From the NCBI GenBank assembly GCA_033064195.1, contig JARBJD010000085.1, forward strand, positions 1 through 64,000: a DNA stretch of 64,000 nt, read 5' to 3'. This stretch comes from Blattamonas nauphoetae (lineage: Eukaryota > Preaxostyla > Oxymonadida). A program made the position numbers and the translations under genes. Positions 44,301 through 55,914 of the stretch are shown here, piece by piece (positions within the stretch are counted from its first letter, which is position 1; the number at the start of each line of letters is the position of its first letter). The notes beneath the pieces were generated by a model that searched no databases, had not been told where the DNA came from, and saw only the letters and a list, made by a program, of their open reading frames with translations.

Positions 44301-47300
44301 TCAACCAGTGACTCCAGAAACGAGAACAGGCTCGTTCTGATGTGGCGGAACTAGAATCGGTGGATTCGATTTCAGAAGACTCAGACGCGATTTCACGTCG
44401 GAGAGCGATGGTCGATCGTCAGGCGAGAGGGAGAGGCACTCCGCGACGAGACTCGCCAACTCAGCGTCCTCCCAATTGTGGATCAGAGGCATCACTCCCG
44501 CCTTGATCTGCCGAGACGCATTCACCGCGTCCTGTTCCGCGAACGGAACCTGTTCTGTCTCCATTTCCCACAAGACGAGGCCGAGCCGAAAAACCGTCAC
44601 CTTCATTTCATCGTATCCTCCTTCGTCCTTCGCAACTTCGTTCTCTCCCTCCATCGTCTCCTGTTCCGGTGCATTCCAACGACGATCTTCGTTGTCTTTT
44701 GACTCCGCCGCTTTCATCTGATCTCCATCTGATGGCTGTGGAAGTTGGCTCTCGATCCTGAGGAACACATTGTTGGTGTAGTCCATGATGATCCAGTGTG
44801 GTGACAGCTTCGAGAAAATCTCGCTTGATGGTCGTTCTTTCACCATTCGCTCAAGTCCCTTCACAATCTGCAAGGCGATCGTCTTCTTCGACAGATCTGT
44901 CTTTTTCTCGACATGCAGACGACGATACAACGTGTTTCGGGAGTCAACTGTGAACACTTCATGCTTCCCTTCACATCCGATCGCTGAGACAGACTGAATA
45001 GGATTAAGGAATGTGGCATCGGCCCGCTTTGGCGTATAAATCTGTTCGTTGTCATCGTTCACCATGAGAAGAGAGCTCTGCTTCGAACCATCTTTCGAGG
45101 CTCCGAAAAGTGGTTTGATTGTCTCGTCTGGTTCTGCCAATTCATATTTCACTTGAATGGCTGCTTCATCTGCGGTGTCCAGTTCCTGGCTTGCTTGTTC
45201 TGCTTCTTTCTTCGTTTTTCGGCGACGGCAGAGAACGATCATGATGATGATGAGGAAGAGAGCAACGAGAATCACCACAACAATGGGAACGACGATTGAG
45301 GTGATCACTCCTCCTTGGGCCATGTTTCCTTTCGATGACCCACTCAACGAGAAGGAAGCCGTCGTCTGATCGCCAGCATATATCAGTCTGCAATGAAGTT
45401 CATATTTCTTGCTCAGCGAGCTCACAGATTCTTGAGGGAGGACGAATGAGAGTTCTGTCTCCGTCCATTTCGAGGGATTGAGCGACAGGATGTCGAATTC
45501 AATTGGGAGTCCGTCATTGTTCGACTTCGTTGCGTTGTGTTCGAACACTTCCAACTTCAGCCCACACGGAATCATCGTTGTTCCAACCACCTTCACTGAA
45601 TATTGTTTCAATTTCTTGTCCAAAATGCTGGTTGATTCATTCGCCACGAGTGTCGGAACGAAGAGAGGAGCTGGCAAGATTTCTCCATCCTTCATGACAG
45701 TGCATTCGTTGGCCAAGATCCAATGGTGTGGCGAAGAGTGCCCATCACCGCCACCAATTCCCGTAATCGACACTGTCCCATTCGAGCATTTCACATTTCG
45801 GCGAAGAGAAGGCCATTCCTTGTTGGAAGGAGAATTCAGACTGAAGATGCATCCAGTCAGGGTGAGAGGAGCATTTGAGACAGACAGTGCTCCTTGTGGG
45901 ATGTTGGTCAGATCGGTGTGGGAGATGGTGGTTGGCGTACTTTCGATCTGAATGAGACTCGTCTCCGATCCACATAAATATGAGGTCTCTGCCTCATTTG
46001 AGGTTGATGGTTGAGACAGAGATGAAATTTCAGAGTTTCTGATAGCGAGGTCTTCACCGTCCTTCGCTGAGATGAGTGTGGAGCCAGAGCATCCCGAGAC
46101 ATTCATGTTGTGGATCGAGCTCTCTTCGAAATGTGAAAATGTGAAGAGCGGAGCACTAAAGTTGTGCTTCGTGATTTTGACGTCGGAGAGAGTGAAACGC
46201 GAGTTGGCGAGGGAGAGCAACTGTCCTTCGATCGGTTCGCTTGACGAGAGTGTCATTCCTGTCAAACTCAGATTTCCTCCTTCCATCTTCACAACACTTC
46301 CATTAGGTGCGACTGGTGTTGCGATGGTGAGAGCTGTCATGTTCACTGACCCTCCTAATAGTGAGAACAAGACCGAGTTCTCTCCCATTTCCGAGTGAAC
46401 GGTAATGTTGCTCATTTCTGCTGTTCCTGTCGACATTTTGACAAAAATTGCTGACGACTTCACTTGGGAAGAGATGCGAAGGTGTGAGAGAGTCAGTTTG
46501 TCCGACGAATGGACAATCACAGCATCAACAGACTGGGAGAGAGGAAGCGAGAAGTCGAGAGTGGTTATCGATACAACTGTCTCATCAGCTGTTTCGAATG
46601 ATCCAGCTTCACCAACTTGACATGTGCAGAGCGTTTTTGAATCGTTGCCTGAGAAGATCACACCATTCGGGAGAGAAAGACTCGCTGGGAGATCAATTTC
46701 GTCCATCACAACAATCTTGCTTGTCTTCTGAGCGGAGAGTCGATCTAGAGACTGCGAGATGGTTGGGCACCAAATGCTGTTCGTTCCGTTTCCGGCTGAG
46801 CGAGTGATCGACGAGATCTCACACGATTCCAGAGTCAGTGATCCAGATGTGTGAGTGATCAATGGCGAAGAGGCGAGGACAAACGATGAGAGTGAGCAAT
46901 CTGTGAGTCCAATCGAGCCAGATTTCACAACGAAGAGAGAATCAGCTCTCTCCGATGGCTCTGCATTTTGGGATGGATTCTGGGTGAGTGGAACGAATGA
47001 AAGATCTGAGAAGGTGAGAGACGAGCTCTGCGTGGAGAAGATGGTCGAAGCCGACACAGAAAGGATATGTTTCGTGTCATCTGATGATTGAATTGTGAGA
47101 TCCTTCTTTGTGACGAATCCAGCTGTCTCGGTCAGAGCACTGCACACTTTGATCACTTCTCCAACATCAACCTTCTCGACGTTGGCTGAGAGGGATGAGC
47201 ATGGAAGAACAGAAAGCCCACAATTCGAGTGACTTCCTCCATCAGAAGCAAGAAACAGCGATTTCCCATCATACGGATACCAGTGGTAGATTAGTTCGTC

Positions 47301-47838
47301 TACTGTATTATTTTTGTCAATCACAACAAATTCGTTGATCTCCGCTTTGGAGAACCGTTGGCTGTTTGTCTGAGTCGGTCCCCAAGACTCGAATTGAGAG
47401 GCGAGTGATGAAATCGATGACGATTCCTGTTCTGTCGAGGTGAAAATCGCAACATGACTTCCTGTTCCATTCGAAAAGATCTCTCTCACTTTCGAGATTT
47501 CGTTGAAGGAAATTGTCGAGGCGATGTGAATGTTGAGCGCTGTTCCGAGTTTGGAGTGCGAGAATTGGATGTGCTGGATGAAGGGTAGGTCTAGGCTCAG
47601 ATCTGAAAAAGTCTAGACGCAGATCTGCAGATCGGTCTAGGCGCAGATCTGCAAGTCTACACGCAGATCTCATTTGTTTCGTTGATAGAACACCTTATTG
47701 AACTGATTAAGAAGAATAATTGATGTGAGATGATGAAATAATAGTTTAGGGTCAAAAGAAGAGAGGTATTGATGAGACGGGATTCTGGTCGAGTTGAAGA
47801 ATGGATCCTGGGTTGATCAAGTCTAATCAAGGACACAA

Positions 47839-49224
47839 CTAATAACTGCTCGACACGACATGGTGTTGTGACGAAATGTGGAGAGGCCATGCTGTGTGGA
47901 GCGGAGGAGTCCGTAATATTCGTCGCTTCAGTGGCATCGTTTCAAACACAGCATCCTTCACCTTTCTCGCGTCGCTCTCAGTGAAGAGCATCACATACGA
48001 TCTGATCTCGTCGCCGATGTCATCCAAGGAGTGCGGTTGGTGCGAAGGGTCAATTGTTAAGTGGAACTTCTCGATCGAGGCGAGTTTTGCAGCTGACTCG
48101 CTCCATCCCACCCAATCTGTCTGTGTGTCGGTCGTTGTGAGCCAGTCTTTGGAGAGAAGGCGCTCGAGTTCAGTTTTTGGGAGAGGAGGGAAGAGGCCTC
48201 GGAGGAGAGGGTGTCGATACTGAAGGGAAGAAAGGAAAACAGAAAGGAGAATGATTGAGGAGATAAGGGCATGAAAGAACGAAGAGCAAAGACGATGAAT
48301 GAGATAAGACACACACCGCTGGTTGGATTCGTCGAGTGACTGGTTTGTTGCGGTCAGGTTGGCTTTGAGTGTGTCTCGCTCAGTCGTGAGCTGATCAATG
48401 TTCGTGTGGAGTGTCTCGATGGAATAGCTCTTCTCCTTGTTCATTTTAATTCACTCAACCACCTCCCTCTTCGTCTCCTCCAATCTCTCCTCCAGCCGCG
48501 TGTTGTTCTCCCGCGGCATCTCCATCTTCTTTCGCGTCTGCACCAAATTCTTTTCCAGCGTGCTTTTATCAGCGGGTGGCGAAGCTGAGAGAACTTGGAA
48601 GTCTGACATTGTTTCTGTCAGTCGATCGATCTCCCTTTTGAGACGAGTCGGTTCGGATTGTTCCTCTGCTGACACTGAACCCATCGTTCGCAGTTCTTTT
48701 TTCAAATTTCGCTTTGTCGGCCGAGCGCTGTCGTTCTGTTTCGGCGAGCGTTGCTTTCAAGGAATCGATCATTCGCAACAGATCTGCATTCGATGCTGAA
48801 GATGTGGATGGATCGACGAGGTGTTCTCGTTCCTGTTTCAGAGAAGAGTCGACGCAGCCATCCTTCTGTTTGTCCACTCCAATCTGCGGTTCGGCATCAG
48901 TGTCCAATTCATTCGGAGAGAGACGGTGCTCTTCGGATGTTGTTGGTGCTCCTGTGAACTGCCTCGTTGTGACATGTGCATCTGCATCTGAAGACAGCGT
49001 CGGCTGTGAGAGTCCTGTCAGATCAGCATGTGGCTCCTTCCCCTTCCCCTTCTCTCCTGCAGTGAGCTGTTCGGCTTCGGTCTCTCCACGAACGAGTCTT
49101 TCAAACGCGAGAAATTGTCGACTTGCTCGTCTCGCATGGAGTCGGCGATGATCGTGTTCGACAGGACGAGGCCGTGCTTGTCCTTGTCAGTTGGAGAACA
49201 GGCGGGCTCAGCCTCTCCTCCCAA
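47839..49224 (-). pseudogene. Coiled-coil gene fragment inside the transposon
   Basis: Minus-strand pieces, in order: 49224-49018 (Lys/Arg/Asp-rich, NTIIADSMRDEQVDNFSRLK), 48907-48720 (NADLLRMIDSLKATLAETER), 48705-48451 (TRLKREIDRLTETMSDFQV, ending in TGA at 48451), then 48444 to about 48316 (IETLHTNIDQLTTERDTLKA). A further piece, 48200-47839, reads TDWVGWSESAAKLASIEKF and RSYVMLFTESDARKVKDAV. A 97-nt GT-AG segment (48220-48316) could be an intron. Heptads are clear in the middle pieces. Several frame changes and one stop mean no intact product in this reading. Best explained as a captured host gene fragment; parent unknown. Confidence 0.55.
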
Positions 49225-49619
49225 ATCTCATGCGTTGTTTCTTCTGTTTCAATTCGCGTCTGGTCTTCCTCCGAAGTTGGTTCGTCCTCGTCCTCTCTTC
49301 TCCACTCGCTCTCACTTCAACTCGCGCTGTTTTGTCTGTCGCGTGAGGGTTGTGATGAAAAGGCGCTGTGGTGATTTGACTCATCCGCTCTCGTGTCTTC
49401 TGCAATGTCCTCGTTCTTCTCTCTCGTCGTCCTTCACCTTCTCAAACTATTTCGCTGCTTCTCAGCTCGTTCGCCAGCCTCCTCACTGTCTGACCCTTCT
49501 TTCCGCGTGTGTTGGCGACTCTGACTGAATTTCTGCCGGTGCCACATTCATCGGATATGTCGGAACCGACGAATAGAAACGCCAGTTGTGGACAGGATCC
49601 TGAGACCCTGTCTGCTCCA

Positions 49620-50430
49620 TTAGAATGCGATGATCAGTCTCGCAATGCGGGAACCACACAATGTGTGGTTTAAGGGTGACTTAGTGAGAGTTGGAGGACA
49701 TCCGAGACGAGTCACGCGATTTCTCGGGTGTTGTGCGAGGAGAGGCGGGTTGTCGAGATTTACGAGAGGAAAGTCGGGAAGTGGAAGAATTTGGTTTGTA
49801 GAAAGATGATTGGGTGAAGTGGGGGATGTCTTCTTGCGAGTATCGCGGTCTTGAGATTGGTTTTGATTGATGTGTGGTTTCTGGCTGTTATTGGTTGGTA
49901 TATGTGGGAGGCAGTGCGAAAGAACCAGAAAAATCTCGTTCGGTAAGCTGGTTGTTGCGAGACGAAGCATATTCTTCATTGAATGGCTGATTTTCTGATT
50001 GTTGCGGTGGACGACCATATGACTGGGAATTCTACGTGATACTGGTAGGAGATGATTGTTGTGGAAACTGTGGGTTGATGGGCTGTTGCTGTTTGTTCAC
50101 AAAACCCTCTCTGGTTGAGAGGGAGTCTGCCCTTTGTTTGGTACACCGCTGTGCCTGTAAACGGACAGTGCTGTGCTCGTTCCGAGAAAGGAAGGGAGAA
50201 AAGTCCTTTTGTTGATCTGAGAAGGCGACAACAACTCGTCCAAAATCGACAAGCGGGTTCTGGACATCGTTGACCTTGCCTTGATGTTGTTCCTGCTTGT
50301 TTCTATTCTCAAGGGCTTTACCATGAGGATTGAGGGGAGACGACATAACATCGTCTGAGAAGAGAGGTGGTAGTCGAGTATTTTCCATAAGCTCCTGTTG
50401 GGAGTGCATCAGAGATCTGATTGTCATCGG
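49620..50430 (-). other. Q/N/P-rich frames inside the transposon
   Basis: Two adjacent minus-strand frames (50427-50032 and 50018-49620) of 131 and 132 codons. They are rich in Q, N, P, S and H (for example PINPQFPQQSSPTSIT). The composition suggests a disordered protein or a non-coding sequence with biased composition. No DDE transposase motif or zinc knuckle seen. Confidence 0.3.
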
Positions 50431-53400
50431 GAACTCCTGACTGGGCGCATCTGCTTGGTCATCTTAAGAAACAAGCACTTGTTGATTGTATGTCTATTGC
50501 TGCTGACGAGGAGGGTATTGATGGGTGAGAGATTTCGGGATGATGTGATAGAACTTGTCCGGGTTGAGATTCTGGTCCCTCATCGAATGATGCTGCAAAT
50601 AGTACATGTGGCGAGGTCGAGGACGCCCAGACATTCCCATTTGTGTTGAGGGAGTCTTTTCAAGTCATTTGGAACTGCGATCACGATCGTGATCATGAAA
50701 CAAGACAGACTGAGGAAAGCGAATGATACATAAATCGAGAAAGAGAGAAAAATCAAACGGAGAGTGAGATCATCATTGTTCACATGACGAATAAGCTCTT
50801 CAGAAGCTCATTGAACGATTTTACACTCCTCCGTGGGCGAGATCAACTCATAAGTCAACTCCAACTTGTAACCCCAAAAGTGCGAGAGTATCGACACAAA
50901 CTTCACATTTCACATCGAATTTCTTGATTAAAAAAGTGTTTTAGTCGAAATGAACGAGACAATGACAGATCTGCGTGTAGACTTTGAGATCTGCGCCTAG
51001 ACCGATCTGCAGATCTGCGCGTAGACTTTTCCGGATCTGAGTCTAGACCTACCCCTGGATGAATGTGTCTGTGAGGGTGAGTGTTCCATCTGCCTTCACT
51101 TCAATCAGAGTTGTGGTTGATGCAGGGAGAACATGAGGCGATGAACTGCTTTCTGATCCGATCAGACACGACGAGAAAGAGAGTTCTCCTTCCTCAACCA
51201 AAATAAGAGTGGATGACTCACATGTTTGGGCAACAGTGAAGATGATCGATGCAAACGACAAGTTGGCCTCTGAATCGGCAACTTTGACCGAGCCTGTCCC
51301 GTCAAAATAGATTCCTTGCTTTGTCGCTGATGATGACTTGAGCAACCACTCCGATGTCGCCAACAGTTTGAACGAGAGTGATGTTGGGATCGAAAGGGAG
51401 AGCGTGGAGAGCTCGTTGAAACCAGCCGATCTGAACGCAGAATCGAGAGTGGTGCATTGGAAAGTTGTCGATCCACAATTCGGATGGTCAACAGCATTCG
51501 CATCTGATCCAATCAGGATCTCTTCCGACGGAGAGATCAGCCAATACACAAGTGATTCATTTCTCCACTTGTCATTTTCGTCCATCGAAATATCTTCTCC
51601 AATGAAATATGGCATATCGGATGTTGTCGGGTTTGAGTGCCAAAGCTCCGGTTGTATCTGCTGTTTGAAGGACTGTCCCTTCAGAGAAATGTACTTCCCT
51701 TTGTCCAAATCTGTTGAGACGAGATCGATCGATTGAAGAATAAAACTGACGCGGCCACTCGTTTCGACATTGAACATCGTTGTCCCTTCAAATGTGAGAT
51801 TGGTGAGGTTTGTGTTAGTTATTTCAAACGTCCCTGATCCAAGTTCGTCCTCACCTGACGGTGTTGTGGCAAAATGGACGAGAGGGGCAGAAAGATTAGC
51901 AATGGAAGTGGTGAGTGTCGAGCCGAAGAAGACATTGTTCAGGATGAGCGAGCTCCCGACAGAGAAGATCGGAGAGATCGATGTTGTGGTGTCGCTCTCG
52001 CTCAAGACATAGCAGTCATCCATCGCAAATCGCCCGTCTTTGGATTTCACATTCACAACTTGGTGTAATTGAGACAATGGAAACTTGATCCTCTCAACAG
52101 TCAACCTCGATTCATCCTTAATTGTGAACACAACTCCCTCCTTCGCGGTATAATCTGCTGTGAGAGACAGAGAGTAAAGACTTGTGAGTAACAGATAGTA
52201 ACCTGTGTAAACCAGATCGTGTTTCTCCAACTCGACTGGTTCAGTGGTCATTGAATTGCCATTTTGAATGCAGTGTCGCTGGAACAGGCTTCCGTTGGGA
52301 TAAGTTGTCTGAAGAAACTGGAGCATATAATCGATTGTCTGGCATGACTGCCATGTCCACTTGCATGTCGGAACATCCGAGCCACCGTTTGTAATTCGAA
52401 CAGTAGGAAATGGGATGAAGTTCGAGATCGTGAGGAGCTCGTCATCTTCATTATGGTTTTCGATTTCGAGATGTGGAAAATTGCTGTTAGATTCTCCGCC
52501 ACATGTCGAAAGAAGATCGGGTGTTGCTTCTCCAAGCAAACTCTCCTCGATGAAGACATCATTCCCAAAAGCGGCTGTGTTCTCAAAACGAGAATTGGTC
52601 AGAACGAGAGGAGCCTTCGAAGCTGTCGTTCCTTTCATAAAGATCGCTCCTCCCTTCCCAGAATCCACACCGTTCTCGCTCACGTCTTTAGCGGAGTTGT
52701 TAGTGAAGTTCGATCTTAACGATGAATCTGACGATGTGATGATGGTTCCACAGTCGATCCAGAAGACTCCCCCCTGCTTGGCTGAGTTGGAGACGAATGA
52801 TGCTTGAGAGATGTTCAGAGTAGACGAGATGAGGCAGGCTATCCCGCCGTCCACAGCTTGGCAGTTTGAGTATGTTCCTTGAGTAAAGGTCACACTGGAT
52901 TCACGTGAGAAAAGCACCCCACCCTGCACACCTGAACATGATTGACAGTCATCTTGCCAGAAACGGATAGAACCATCTTCAAGGTGGAGGAATGCACCAT
53001 TGGCTGTGGACAGAAGTTGGATCTTATTTGAGTAGTGAGTGATTGTGGACTCTTTGGCTGAGATAAACGATGCCGAACTGACGAAAGAAGAATTCAATGT
53101 CAGAAATTGCATCGATACGGTCTGTGCCCCCTCGCAGACGATGAATGGGGCAGTGAGAGGAGCGTCAAGAAGAGGGGTTGTCCTTTCGAAAGTGAGAGAA
53201 GCATCTTTCTCTGTTCGCTTGAGTCGAATAAAGGGAGTGTTGTCCAATGTGATGTTCTGGAGGAAGTACTGGGTATAAATATAGACACTTGGACCTGTTG
53301 AATCGCCCACTTCGTTCCGAAGTACATCTTCCGATTTGATGTGCATCCAATCACAGCAGTCTCGTTCAGACACGTGACATAATCCGCTGTGACATAAACA

Positions 53401-55559
53401 TCCAACAAACTCGTTGTCTCCTCCAGATCAAATCTGCACCCTTCAAAGAAATTGGTTAAGCAGGATGACAACATCATAACACGGGCATAGGTCCCGCTCA
53501 CATTTGTGAAGGAGCAGAAATAGAAGAAGGCATGAGTGGAGGAGACCTCGACGGTCGAGTACCCTCCAGAGCACCGCGTGAATAAGCAAGTGTCCATCAC
53601 CAGCGAAGGAAGACCGGGCGTGGAGATGACACTTTTATAAGCGGCTGGTGAGCAGTCAGTGAAAGTACATTTGTGGAAGACAACGTGGCTTGCGTAAGAG
53701 AGTTCAATGATCGATTTCGAGGTGACTGCTGGCTCGCCAGTGAAAGAGGAGCCTGAGAAGAGAAACATGATTTTTGAGTTCGATGGGGAGTAAATTGAAC
53801 ACTGTTCGAAAGCGCTATCCAAAAAGAGAAAAGGATGTGTGTTGCGCGATGCATAAGAATACTCGATTGATGTGTTGGTGAAGTCAGTCCGTGTGAACCC
53901 TGAGATCGATGAGAATTTGACATTGTTGACTTGGAGCTTCGAATTAGTTTCGATAATCTGCGAATCGATGATTGAGATGATCCTCCCAGGCGTCGAGTAA
54001 GTGTCGAAATACATGACACGCCCAGTCGTCTTCGTATCTCCAACAAAACGACAGTTTGTGATGGCTAAGGAGTACTCAGAGAACTGTGTGTGGTAAGCAA
54101 AGAAACCGCCATTGTTTGTGTGTGCTGCGTTTCCGCTCAACGTGAAATTGGACTTGGTGATCAGAATCTGAGTTGTCGATTGATAGAACCCGAGTCCACC
54201 GCCATGTTGGTTGGTGTTTGTCGCGGTTGAAGGATACCAATCGTCGAACGAGCAGGCGTCGATGGTGTTCGGCGAGGTGTGTGCTTTGAACAGAAAGATC
54301 GACCCTCCCCACACGGTCCACGAGCTTGTGACGGAACATTTGGAGAAAGAGGACGAGATGATGGAGACGGTTCGAAACGAATAATTGAAATAAATGGCCG
54401 ATCCGCCAGCCAATTGAAGAGACGATGACGTGGCTGTGTATTTCATGTTTGTGAACGTGCATCGAGTGAATGTGACTGCGATGTTGGTGATATTCAACCG
54501 GTCCACACCATCATACGGTTGATCAGTGTACGAATCGCCTTCAGACTCGTCTTGGTTGGAGATGTGGTAAATGGTTGGAAAGGAGTGGCTGGCGATAGTT
54601 GGGGAAGGCCTGCTGACGAGCGACGGTCGTTCGGAGGATGTGGTGTGGCACCACTCGAATGTGCTGTTCGAACAGAGAAACGACCCTCCTCCGTTCATAT
54701 CTCGCAGTAAACTTCCAGAAAGATGGTTGTTGCTTCCCCAAATCGAACATCCAATCATTCTCTGCGAAAAAAGAGATGACGATTCCTTCACTTCCCCAGG
54801 CAGAGATGACATGTTCATAATGCGCACTTCTGACACCGTCGTTGATATTCCCTCGAAAGAGGAGAGGGTGGTGCGATGGTTGGTCTGCGAGACGCACATA
54901 CCATCTGGCCCAACCACTTTCATGTTCGCAAGTCTCGTCCCAACCAGATTCATCTCGAAAGTGTCTACCGTGCTGTATTTCCGCATGTCTTCCACAATTG
55001 CCGTCAGATGATGTCCGGGATTGTTCAGTGCGCACCACGCCAATGTCAGTGATGACGAGGCTTGTGTGGAGGGAGAATTGGATCGAAGAACGAATATCGA
55101 TTTCAGATCCGTCCAGAAAAACTCGCAAAAAGAGATATGGATTGTGGATGCAGTAAGTACGGCACATCTGACGTCCTCATTTGGAGAGTCGGACGATACG
55201 TCGATCACAACACGCAGAATAGACAGCGACGCGTTGTTTAGATTGAAAATACCGTTGATTCCATGTGATGGAGGAGGGGTATCTTCTTTTTCGATCTGAT
55301 TCTCATCGCGGTTGCCATCAAAATATCTGATCACGGTTTGGTGTTGACCGTTCACCACGAGGCTTGAGGAAAGTAGCGGATAATTATGTGAATGCACAAC
55401 ACCATCCGGAAGTGAGACGTATGGTGAAGAGTCTGATGATTCACTTCGGAATGACGGCTTGATGATGCTTTCCAAGTTGAAGTCAGTTGATGAAGGAATT
55501 GGAAATAAGTGTGGTATCAGAACAGGGGTGAATAGTACTATGATAGATATCCGTAACAT

Positions 55560-55914
55560 TGGTGATTGAAATGTCAAGCGTTTGGTGATAGTGAACTGAT
55601 CTGACCATTTCTCGAAAATGAACTTCGCACCATCCATAACAAAGGCGAAATGACACTCAGAGGCTGGATTATTAAGAGCATCTCTTGGCCCGACCCAGAA
55701 AGTTTCTGATCTGTCCAGTGAAAATTTCTGGATTTCATATGCAGGAAAAGACGAGCCATCACAGAATGAAGGTCTTCAATAACTCTTTCCGGCCTTCTTG
55801 GAAAGGTTGTCGAATATTCACTGTTCATTTCGGTCAGATCTGCTTGTTTCAATGAAATCAAGTCTTCTCGGGTCAGCCATGGTAGAATAGACAAGTATTA
55901 TCTCGAGTGTGTGC
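55560..55914 (-). other. Spacer with a possible short exon
   Basis: Between the 3' end of the helical-repeat gene and the start of receptor D. A minus-strand stretch (55880-55700) reads TREDLISLKQADLTEMNSEY and IEDLHSVMARLFLHMKSRN, protein-like but with no ATG and no clear splice link to either neighbour. It may be 5' leader sequence of receptor D. Confidence 0.3.

Larger units (their letters stand above)
47583..51054. mobile_element. 3,472-bp Mutator-like TIR element, 9-bp TSD
   Basis: Termini are ~88-bp inverted repeats starting GGGTAGGTCTAG with about 7 mismatches, built from repeated GTCTA...GCAGATCT units. A perfect 9-bp duplication CTGGATGAA flanks it (47574-47582 / 51055-51063). Long TIRs with a 9-bp TSD are the hallmark of Mutator-like elements. 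No MULE transposase is recognisable inside. Instead there are minus-strand host-like coding pieces (47839-49224 and 49620-50430), so it looks like a non-autonomous, gene-carrying (Pack-MULE-type) element. Few TIR mismatches and a perfect TSD point to a recent insertion. Confidence 0.88.
44301..55559 (-). pseudogene. Receptor D: distant beta-helix/kinase-like receptor split by a transposon
   Basis: Runs from ATG at 55559 to the stop at 44301. Host parts: 55559-53295, 53268-51055 and 47573-44301, together 2,583 codons plus stop. The protein opens MLRISIIVLFTPVLIPHLF (signal peptide) and has beta-helix rungs and cysteine motifs (VPTCKWTWQSC, HPNCGSTTFQC, HSNCGLSVLPC). A transmembrane helix lies near 2248-2275, followed by CRRRKTKK and a kinase-like domain: LSPHWIIMD, RWNAPEQ, FRLGLVLWEMETEQVPF, DDRPS. 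The reading shift at 53269-53294 fits a 26-nt GT-AG intron joining IQQ to YFLQN in frame, though a one-base frameshift is possible. The 3.5-kb element at 47583-51054 interrupts codons in the last third; the duplicated CTGGATGAA shows the host frame was continuous before insertion. As it stands the gene would give a truncated protein without membrane anchor. It is diverged from copies A and B but keeps the same architecture. Confidence 0.88.

Noticed and set aside
45145-45400. Short plus-strand frames over the receptor D transmembrane region
   Set aside because: Antisense of the hydrophobic helix and stop-transfer; no independent support.
48951-49528. Plus-strand S/R-rich frames inside the transposon
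   Set aside because: They lie opposite the coiled-coil reading and have shadow-like composition.
47583-51054. Retroelement or virus-like insertion
   Set aside because: Ends are inverted, not direct, repeats with a 9-bp duplication, and no reverse transcriptase, integrase or capsid-like sequence is seen.
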